A DNA stretch of 64,000 nt from Zizania palustris. Taxonomy: Eukaryota; Streptophyta; Magnoliopsida; Poales; Poaceae. The position numbers and the translations under genes were made by a program. Below, piece after piece: positions 56,595 to 64,000 of this stretch (positions within the stretch are counted from its first letter, which is position 1; the number at the start of each line of letters is the position of its first letter). The DNA lies in NCBI GenBank assembly GCA_019279435.1, contig JAAALK010000079.1, positions 107,613,198-107,677,197 on the forward strand, given 5' to 3'. The notes beneath the pieces are model-generated. The model was not told the origin of the DNA, did no database searches, and worked only from the letters and a program-made list of their open reading frames with translations.

Positions 56595-57356
56595 TGTTGT
56601 AACAATAGTGTTAGCTACAAACAAGTTTCTATGTAAAGGTGTAGAATACATGGTATGAACCTCAAAGGGTTCTTCTAGAGAGAGAGAGAGGGTTTTATAC
56701 TGGTTCAGGCCTCAGAAGAGGGATAATAACTTTAGGTCCTGTTTACAGTGGATTTTGCATAATTTTCCCTCTATCTTTGTGTGTCCATTACAAGGGCAGG
56801 GCCCTGCTTTTATAGGCTCGCATGACAAAGGAAAAGACCTAGTTACCCCCCTACCTGCCATAGGCTTTATAGGGGTAGGAGGGGAAAAAGTCTAGGCTAC
56901 TATACATATAACTTTACATACGTGGTAGATATACATCATTTCAGGGGGTATACGACATACCATCGATAGGGGACCCTCTTATGGCTTTTACGTTGTAGCA
57001 GTACTGGGATATTTCTTCATCTTCTGGACTAGAGATCCTATCGGATGGTCTCGGCTGGAGCTTATTGAGGGGGCTTTAAAGGGGTCTCGGAGGCTTGGTG
57101 CTAGAGGTGGTCCAGAGTAGTCTCGGAGAACCTGGCCACGAAGGGGTCCCGGAGACACCTCAGAGCGCCTGGCTCTGGAGGCAGCCCAGAGGTTTGGCCT
57201 TCAGCTGTGTAGTTCATTACAACACTTGGAGTAATCTGGGATGAAGAGGGCCGGAGCCCATCTTTGGGCTTCATTAGCTTAGCAGGCTCCGAGACTGAGG
57301 CCTCGGACGCTGACGTCATTTGACCCCTGTTCAAGGAAAAAGTTATTTCCCCAACA
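56595..57356 (-). repeat. 3' LTR of element G
   Basis: 762 bp. Minus-strand start TGTTGGGGAAATAAC at 57356, end TTACAACA at 56595. A polypurine tract GTGAGGGGCTAC (57357-57368) precedes it. A TATA-like tttataggc lies at 56810-56818, and a short GA run at 56677-56692. The LTR sequence differs from those of K/I and M/E apart from the first bases. Confidence 0.75.
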
Positions 57357-57368
57357 GTAGCCCCTCAC

Positions 57369-57846
57369 ACGTAGACCTTCATAGCGAAGGGGTGCATCCT
57401 CCCTAGGGCAAATGATGCTTATAAATGATGCTTCATGATTAACAAGCCTTCAGAGCCTAGGCCTGAAGGCCAGCTTCGAATCACGCAAACAATAAATGTT
57501 CGTACAAAGTGGACTGGATGCCCTCGGGGAGTCCAAATGGCTTCGCAACGGTCAAAATTCGAGCCATTACTGCGTGGGGTGCGACGGTTCACTTTGAAAA
57601 CAACATTGGCCCCAACGGTCAGAGACTGTAGGGGTTGGTTTCCTTGTGAAAAAATCTTGGTTGCGTGGCGCACAATTGCTTTTTACTACCTATAAAAGGC
57701 CTTGGCAAACCACTACGCCGCTCATGCCTTTCATTTTCTTCCTTCTTGAGTCCCTAGCAACCTTAGTTCTTTGCCTCCTCCTTGAGCTTCGTGCGCACTT
57801 CGCTCCAGAGCCCCTTAGCACCCCTCGTGCCGAAGCACCTCGTGAG
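57369..57846 (+). promoter_or_regulatory. Upstream region and TATA box of the G antisense gene
   Basis: TATAAAAG at 57691-57698, 156 bases before the ATG at 57847. No other coding signal. Confidence 0.6.
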
Positions 57847-58844
57847 ATGCCGAAGAAGATTTCGTTGAACAAGGCTTCGACCTTGGGCGGGGGCTCGAGC
57901 TCCGTTCAAGCCCAAGCGGTGGCAGCGGCTGCAGCGAAGCCTACAGCGAGGCATCTCGAGCAGACCAACCTCCGGTCACCCTCAGACAAGTTCGAGCAGA
58001 TCTTGGAGTTGTGGGATTCAGCTTCCACAGAGGAGTCCATCCGGTGGATCTGTGAAGGAAAGATTTCTGAAGACATCCTCCTTCGGGTACCTACAAAGAG
58101 AGAGATCATCTCGAGGCCTCGGACTGATGAAGGTGTGGTATTCGAGGCCTTCTTCGAGGCAAGGTTCGGGCTACCTGCGTTGGACATGCTGAGCACAATA
58201 TTGAAAGCTTATAATTTTGAACTCCCTCACCTGTCCACGAATGTCGTGGCAAGGCTCGCGATCTTTGAATGGGCCATGAGAGCCAAAGGATGCAAAGGGC
58301 GAGCAGATGTCTTTGTCGCCCTCCATGAAGCCAGCTGCCAAACGAAGCGAAGGGAGGGGTCGGACGGCATCGAGAGGGCTTTGGCCTTCAGGAGCACCAA
58401 CTTCTAGCTCCACAAGGAGTTCTTGAATGACTTCTCGGCGAGGGCTGTAAACAACCAGTGGTACTCGAGGTGGGACAAGGAGTGGTTCTATACTTCAGTG
58501 GGTGCGGACTCCCCCTTCTGTGTACCAATGCGCTCATTTCATACTGCCGCCAAGCCGAAGCGGTGACGTACTACGAGACGCTTCAGTCGAGGATCTTGTT
58601 GTTGCGGAGGGTGACGACGAAGATGAGTATGCGGGACTTGGCCAATGAGTTTATCACCCTTCGGCTTAGCCCCCTCGCATGCTCCTGGAAAGAAAATTTA
58701 TTTCTAGTTTCGGACCCAAACAGTCTGAGGGATGTATCAGTGGAGTGCCTTGGTAAGGTTTCGAGCTCTTTATCTTCGCACTTGTTGAAATATTTGATGG
58801 GGGAGTGGTCCCGATCTTCCGCTAGGTAATGGATAAACTTGGGT
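57847..58844 (+). pseudogene. G antisense gene: Transposase_28 domain
   Basis: The ATG at 57847 starts a frame of 186 codons: a basic start (MPKKISLNK), an Ala-rich region, GVVFEAFFEARFGLP, LPHLSTNVVARLAIFEWAM and GCKGRADVFVALHEASCQ. A tag at 58405-58407 stands where M and E have Gln. The same sense then continues (LHKEFLNDFSARAV, WYSRWDKEWFYTSV), and after another stop an RDLANEFITLRLSPL segment. Cut by element H at about 58845. This is the fourth independent copy of the antisense gene in the window. Confidence 0.78.
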
Positions 58845-59473
58845 TGGTGGAGAATCTCGACGTTGGCGATCCAAGGCTCCGGTCCGGCGGATCAAAACCT
58901 CGCAATCGTTACACCACTGTCTCCGTTGGTTATCAACCACGCAGAACGCGATTGACCTCGCCACGAAGGCTAATTCCTGCAAGCGAACCCAAGAACACAA
59001 GCAAGAACAGGAAGGATACAAATCGAATGCCAAATCACAGACAAATGAAGATAAGTTGAGGTTTCACAAACGCCAATGCGGCAGCCAATCGGTCCGGCGC
59101 AAGAGGCGGGATCTAAACACAACAGTGTAGATGCAACAAAGCAAAACCTAACCCTAGAAGTGGCTGGCGTGAGAATATATAGGGCGGCGGCCTGTGGGAG
59201 GTGAACAGACTTGGGCTGTGGGCTAGAAGATGTACAGACTCAGAGATTATGGCCAACACGGCCCAGTTCTGTCACGCAGGACTGTTTTAATCATACAGAA
59301 CGACTCGAGAGTCCAAATGATGTGAAACCAACGGCAAACGATCCGTCTTCTCCTCAGCTTTCCAAAAAGTCAAAGAACGCGCCAATCGGACTTCGTATGA
59401 GGAAGTTATGCCCATTTTGGTGCAGGGTGGTCGATGTAGTCCGAACCAGCGAATTCTTGACTTGAAGTCATCC
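58845..59473 (-). repeat. 3' LTR of element H
   Basis: 629 bp, aligned to LTR R by its ends (TGGTGGAG... here, TGATGGAG... in R) and by a shared internal block near the 3' side. A TATA-like ctatatattc lies at 59174-59183. The outermost base at the pol side is changed (GGATGAC for an expected TGATGAC). The pol stop lies a few bases inside it. Confidence 0.7.
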
Positions 59474-62400
59474 GTGCGACTCCGTCTTCAACTCCAACTC
59501 TTCTATTCCATCTCCCATGTTCCTAAGCAACAAAATATCACCCGTATTCAGTAGCATTCCGTCCAAACAAATATTAACATAGTTGCTAAGGAACGAATTA
59601 ACCTCATGGTTCAAGCGACGGGCACGGGCGCGTGTGATTGGTCCTTGTAATTGAATTGTAGGTGGAGGCTCCATGTGTGTATCCTGTGAAGTGATGTCCT
59701 CATCATCCTCCCCTTCTTGAATTGGAGTCGTCCTCGACTCAAGGTCATCGTCATCTCCCAAATAGGGCTTTAAATCTGAAATGTTAAATGTGGGACTAAC
59801 CCCAAAAGCTGCAGGCAACTCAAGTTTATATGCATTATCATTTATCTTCTCAAGCACACGGAAAGGACCATCAGCACGGGGCATCAACTTAGACTTCCTC
59901 AAATCAGGAAAACGATCCTTGCGCAAGTGCAACCAAACAAGATCACCCGGTTCAAATGTTATCTCTTTTCTACCCTTACTACCATAAGCACGATATTTCT
60001 CATTCATTTTCTCTATGTTTGCTTTAGTAGTTTCATGCATCTTAAGCAATAATTCAGCACGTGTAGTAGCATCAAAATTCAAGTTTTCAGATGTTGGTAA
60101 TGGTAGCAAATCAATAGGAGCACGCGGATTAAAACCATAGACCACTTGAAACGGACTTACCTTAGTAGTGGAGTGTACTGACCTATTATATGCAAACTCA
60201 ATATGAGGTAGACACTCTTCCCAAAGCTTCAAGTTGGTCTTCAAAACAGCCCTCAACATGGTGGACAATGTGCGGTTGACGACCTCCGTTTGTCCATCCG
60301 TTTGGGGGTGGCAAGTAGTAGAAAACAGCAGCTTCGTCCCCAACTTATGCCACAACGTCCTCCAAAAATGACTTAAGAATTTGGCATCACGATCTGAAAC
60401 GATGGTATTGGGAACTCCATGCAAGCGTACGACCTCTCTGAAAAACAAATCAGCAACATTTGTAGCATCGTCGCTCTTGTGACAAGGTATAAAATGCGCC
60501 ATTTTAGAGATACGATCTACCACCACAAAAATACTATCTCTCCCCCTCCTAGTTCTAGGTAACCCTAACACAAAATCCATAGAAATATCCTCCCAAGGTA
60601 CACTAGGAACGGGCAGAGGCATATAAAGACCATGTGGGTTTAGTCGGGACTTAGCTTTATTGCAAGTAGTGCATCGTGCCACATAGCGCTCAACATCTCG
60701 TCTCATCTTAGGCCAATAGAAGTGGGTGGACAGCACATCTTCAGTTTTCTTTGATCCAAAATGACCCATCAAACCACCACCATGTGCTTCCTGCAATAAC
60801 AACAAGCGAAGAGAGCTAGCCGGCACACATAACTTGTTAGCACGAAAAAGATATCCATTATTCAGCACATATTTGTTCCAAGCACGGACATCGGTACAAT
60901 TTGCAAAAGCATCTTTGAAGTCCAAATCAGTAGCATACATGTCCTTCAATGTTTCTAAACCAAAGATCTTATAATCAAGTTGAGAAAGCAAAGTATAACG
61001 TCTAGATAAAGCATCGGCAATCACATTATCTTTCCCTTTCTTATGCTTAATGATATATGGAAAAGTCTCAATAAATTCTACCCATTTAGCATGTCGTTTA
61101 TTCAGATTTGCTTGACTACGTATATGCTTCAATGCTTCATGATCGGAATGAATAATAAACTCCTTAGGCAAAAGGTAATGTTGCCAAGTTTCAAGCACAC
61201 GCACTAAGGCATATAATTCCTTATCATAGGTAGAATAATTCAACTGTGGGCCATGTAATTTCTCACTAAAATAGGCCACGGGTTTACCTCCTTGCAGTAG
61301 CACACCTCCTAATCCAAACCCACTAGCATCACATTCTAACTCGAAAGGCTTACTAAAATCAGGTAGCTGAAGTAGAGGTGCATGTGTAAGACGATCTTTG
61401 AGTGTGGCAAAAGCTTGTTCATGTGCTGGCTCCCACGCAAAAGTAATTCCCTTCTTGGTCAACTCATGCAAAGGACCGGCTATGGTGCTGAAATCTTTCA
61501 CAAAACGCCGGTAGAAACCTGCAAGACCAAGAAAACTACGTACCTGTGTGATAGTTTGGGGTTGCGGCCAGCTGTTGATTGCTTCTACCTTTGCCGCGTC
61601 GACCTCAATACCCTGTGAAGTGACAACATAGCCAAGAAACACAACTCGATCCGTGCAAAACGTGCACTTCTCAAGGTTACCAAACATTCTAGCTTCACGG
61701 AGGGCAACGAAAACAGCACGTAGGTGTTCAACATGTTCAGTGAGAGACTTGCTATAAACCAAGATATCATCAAAGTATACAACCACAAAGCGTCCTATAA
61801 AGTGCCGTAGGACTTCATTCATCAAGCGCATGAAGGTACTAGGTGCATTAGTAAGACCAAAAGGCATGACAAGCCACTCATATAATCCAAACTTTGTTTT
61901 AAAAGCAGTTTTCCATTCATCACCTAGTTTCATGCGAATTTGGTGGTAGCCACTACGAAGATCGATCTTAGAAAAGATAATGGCACCACTAAGCTCATCA
62001 AGCATGTCATCCAATCTAGGAATAGGGTGTCGATATCGAATGGTGATATTATTAATAGCACGACAATCAACACACATGCGCCAACTACCATCTTTCTTAG
62101 GTACCAAAAGAACGGGTACTGCACAAGGACTAAGGCTTTCACGGACGTACCCACGATCAAGAAGGTCCTGTACTTGGCGCTCAATTTCTTTTGTCTCCTC
62201 CGGATTGGTGCGGTACGCTGCACGATTAGGAAGAGACGCCCCCGGGACCAAATCAATTTGGTGCTCGATGCCGCGTATCGGTGGCAGCCCGGGTGGTATC
62301 TCAGCAGGAAAAACATCTTTAAACTCCTGCAAAAGGTCAGTGACTGCAACAGGAACAGAGCTAGGAATGTTCGCAAGTGAAAACAACACGTTTGTGCAAA

Positions 62401-62746
62401 TCAAACCGTATAGCAAAGGAGTATCATCACAAATTTCAGCAAGGTCAGTTTTAGTTGCAAGCATGACACGCCCTTTCAGATTTATAACTTGTGATGAAGA
62501 AGGAGAAGCAATTTTATCTTTCTGTTGCCTCAAAAGCGTCTTAGCTACTTGCTGATTTTCAGAAGGTTGTTTGCTCTTTTGTGCATCCCTAGCATGTTTT
62601 TCTTGTTCAAATTTTACAATTTCAGCAGGAGTCATAGGAAGCAATGTAACTTTCTTTCCTTTATACATAAATGTGTACGTATTGCTCCTACCATGGTGTG
62701 TAGCATCAGTATCATACTCCCAAGGTCTACCAAGTAACAGAGAACA
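59468..62746 (-). CDS. pol: Element H Pol, 5'-truncated: reverse transcriptase, RNase H, integrase (Ty3/gypsy, CRM-like)
   Basis: A continuous minus-strand frame of about 1090 codons. It begins inside the end of the protease domain (CSLLLGRPW) and has no start of its own. Motifs in order: VPKKDGSWRMCVD; reverse transcriptase YFDD (61766-61777); RNase H ECDASGFGLGG; integrase zinc site with GHFGSK and CTTCNKAK; catalytic DFVLGLP, TIVSDRDAKF and DGQTEVVNRT; C-terminal GPFRVLEKINDNAYKLELP, an acidic stretch and GPITRARARRL. No chromodomain is seen. The end, and a pol stop lying inside the LTR, resemble CRM-type chromoviruses; the clade call is moderate. Gag and most of protease are missing. Confidence 0.88.
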   Translation of the reverse strand, partial: CSLLLGRPWEYDTDATHHGRSNTYTFMYKGKKVTLLPMTPAEIVKFEQEKHARDAQKSKQPSENQQVAKTLLRQQKDKIASPSSSQVINLKGRVMLATKTDLAEICDDTPLLYGLICTNVLFSLANIPSSVPVAVTDLLQEFKDVFPAEIPPGLPPIRGIEHQIDLVPGASLPNRAAYRTNPEETKEIERQVQDLLDRGYVRESLSPCAVPVLLVPKKDGSWRMCVDCRAINNITIRYRHPIPRLDDMLDELSGAIIFSKIDLRSGYHQIRMKLGDEWKTAFKTKFGLYEWLVMPFGLTNAPSTFMRLMNEVLRHFIGRFVVVYFDDILVYSKSLTEHVEHLRAVFVALREARMFGNLEKCTFCTDRVVFLGYVVTSQGIEVDAAKVEAINSWPQPQTITQVRSFLGLAGFYRRFVKDFSTIAGPLHELTKKGITFAWEPAHEQAFATLKDRLTHAPLLQLPDFSKPFELECDASGFGLGGVLLQGGKPVAYFSEKLHGPQLNYSTYDKELYALVRVLETWQHYLLPKEFIIHSDHEALKHIRSQANLNKRHAKWVEFIETFPYIIKHKKGKDNVIADALSRRYTLLSQLDYKIFGLETLKDMYATDLDFKDAFANCTDVRAWNKYVLNNGYLFRANKLCVPASSLRLLLLQEAHGGGLMGHFGSKKTEDVLSTHFYWPKMRRDVERYVARCTTCNKAKSRLNPHGLYMPLPVPSVPWEDISMDFVLGLPRTRRGRDSIFVVVDRISKMAHFIPCHKSDDATNVADLFFREVVRLHGVPNTIVSDRDAKFLSHFWRTLWHKLGTKLLFSTTCHPQTDGQTEVVNRTLSTMLRAVLKTNLKLWEECLPHIEFAYNRSVHSTTKVSPFQVVYGFNPRAPIDLLPLPTSENLNFDATTRAELLLKMHETTKANIEKMNEKYRAYGSKGRKEITFEPGDLVWLHLRKDRFPDLRKSKLMPRADGPFRVLEKINDNAYKLELPAAFGVSPTFNISDLKPYLGDDDDLESRTTPIQEGEDDEDITSQDTHMEPPPTIQLQGPITRARARRLNHEVNSFLSNYVNICLDGMLLNTGDILLLRNMGDGIEELELKTESHG

Positions 62747-62749
62747 TGC

Positions 62750-63266
62750 TGAAATGCTTCGAAGTCTTAAACTTCGGGTCGAAGCGTACTTTCTGCAGCT
62801 CGGGATGCAGCGGAGACTCAGTGTCAAAGGAGGCGTTCTCCGGGGCTTCAGGATAGATAGGTTCATTGTCTTCAGGCACTTCAGGAATAACTGGGATGGC
62901 TTGAGAGCGAAGCCTATTTGCAGCTTCTTGCCGCCATCTCGCTACTTCGGCTTGGAGACTGGCCATTTGAGCGGCCGTATCACCAAGATTGTCTTCATCT
63001 CCTCCGGAAGGATCTTCCGGGTCTTGAGAACTGTAGGGATCAGTTCGAAGTGGAACCTGAGGTGGGAGAGGGACTCCAGGTGGCCGAAGTATAGATGGAG
63101 TTGGCGGAGGAACTCCGTATACTCGGGGAAGCGGCGTCCCTTCCGGGGTTTGAGGTGGAGGAAAAGTCGAAGGTCCTCCGACCTCGACTGTATCTGGGGA
63201 TCAAGCTCCGAAGGTCCGAGGAGACCTCCGAGTAGGATTACCAGCTGAACTCTGCTTAGGAGGCAT
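62750..63266 (-). pseudogene. Element I gag, N-terminal fragment
   Basis: ATG at 63266, 62 bases after the LTR. It encodes MPPKQSSAGNPTRR, then a stop at 63200-63202, then a long Pro-rich region, a short helical stretch (MASLQAEVARWRQEAANR) and an acidic segment to KFKTSKHF. The reading then collides with H. The layout fits a Tat-lineage Gag start. Confidence 0.6.
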
Positions 63267-63309
63267 GGTTTGAAAACTCGGTAGAGAACGAAGTTTCTGA
63301 GACTAAGTT

Positions 63310-63327
63310 CCCCACGGACGGCGCCAA
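63310..63327 (-). other. Primer-binding site of element I
   Basis: TTGGCGCCGTCCGTGGGG on the minus strand, right after the LTR end. TGGCGCC-type sites are usual for Tat/Athila elements, unlike the initiator-Met site of the Sireviruses here. Confidence 0.7.
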
Positions 63328-63328
63328 C

Positions 63329-63822
63329 TGTTGGCGTAAAAGATTACGCTAACAGGTTTCTGAAGATTAGAAACTAACAAACGAAGTGTTTGCGAAGGAA
63401 ACTATTCCAAGCCTCCGAAAGGATAATAACTTAGAATAGTTTGAAAGTGTGTATTGAATAACTTGTATTCGGTCCTTATTACAGGTAAAACGGGGGGTAT
63501 TTATAGGCCCAAACATTAAGGAAAAGACCTTCTTACCCCTCTATTACAACCGACATAGTGGAAACTATTCGGTACCCTTAATAGGGCTAAAATGGTAAAA
63601 GACTAATCTAATGAGAAAGAAGATAACTCTTCCATCTTAGCTGGCAAAGAAGCTCTCAGAAGAGTCCACATTCGAAGATATACTCCGAACCAGAGTCCGT
63701 CTTCATACTTCAAACTACCTTCAACGTACATCTGAAAATATACGTGTGAATCCTTTGACTTGATTTCTTGTCTTTGTCTTGTTACTGCGATAATCCTGTA
63801 GATGGAATATTTTCCCCCAACA
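63329..63822 (-). repeat. 5' LTR of element I
   Basis: 494 bp, TGTTGGGGGAAAATA to TTACGCCAACA, with a TATA-like cctataaatacc at 63498-63509. It is the same family as LTR K. The flanking gacac (63823-63827) would be the target duplication. Its partner is missing because the rest of I is lost. Confidence 0.85.
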
Positions 63823-64000
63823 GACACTGTAGTGTATGTCAAGATCAATGTCTTAAGCTTCTGATGGTCCAGTTCTGGCCTAGGCTTGACTTGGTCGGTC
63901 AGCATAAGGTTTGACATACAAATAACCCCTGGCAAAGATGAAAAAGGAAAAAGAAAAAGCCTGAAAATTGAAATGATAACAAGTTTGCTGAAGCACTTTG
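63823..64000 (+). mobile_element. Element J: Sirevirus 3' noncoding fragment, runs off the window
   Basis: Matches 41059-41236 of D in the same orientation. It is the outermost host at this end, with I inserted into it. Confidence 0.85.

Noticed and set aside
59468..59700. A chromodomain at the end of H pol
   Set aside because: Only an acidic stretch and the GPITRARARRL region follow the integrase C-terminus. No aromatic-cage pattern is seen.

Overview
This window is plant nuclear DNA made almost entirely of LTR retrotransposons nested in one another. I see no host gene, rRNA, tRNA or CRISPR array. The lineages point to a monocot, most likely a grass: Sirevirus-type Ty1/copia elements, Tat-lineage Ty3/gypsy elements carrying an antisense 'putative gypsy-type transposon' (Transposase_28) gene, and CRM-like gypsy elements. 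The species cannot be read from the sequence. One 100-N assembly gap lies at 12962-13061.

Element letters used here: Sireviruses are B, C, D, L, N, O, P, J; Tat-lineage gypsy elements are E, F, G, I, K, M; CRM-like gypsy elements are H and R.

Left part (1-12961) is a series of insertions of which only the right halves are visible. L (solo LTR, 2137-3839) sits in the antisense gene of K (1-6292). K sits in a Sirevirus LTR, O (6293-7710). O sits in the gag of N (7711-9199). N sits in the antisense gene of M (9205-11086). M sits in the gag of P (11087-12961). After the gap comes R (13062-14326), where one LTR is flanked by a pol end on one side and a primer-binding site on the other.

Middle part (14327-49568): E contributes a truncated 3' LTR (14327-14727) and a plus-strand antisense gene that starts at 15394. 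That gene is split by two complete elements with matching 5-bp target duplications: B (16009-27548, accgc) and C (28171-46410, aaggg). It is then broken at 48026 by the 3' LTR of F (48027-49568). C has lost its pol and carries D (32892-43555, duplication gacct). D is the youngest and only intact element: its two 1632-bp LTRs differ at two positions, and its gag and pol frames are open.

Right part (49569-64000): the decayed gag-pol of F lies on the minus strand (49654 to about 56215), followed by a short unidentified stretch. Then come the 3' LTR and antisense gene of G, a 5'-truncated CRM-like element H with a long open pol frame (59468-62746), and the 5' end of I (62750-63822), inserted in a Sirevirus fragment J that leaves the window.

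The elements relate functionally as follows. D could supply Gag, protease, integrase and reverse transcriptase. C keeps LTRs, primer site and polypurine tracts but no pol, so it could move only in trans. The Tat elements share a second, oppositely transcribed gene next to their 3' LTR. It has its own TATA box, a recurring N-terminal domain, a basic nuclear-signal-like stretch, a coiled-coil C-terminus and at least one intron kept between two copies. This is the least understood gene in the window.
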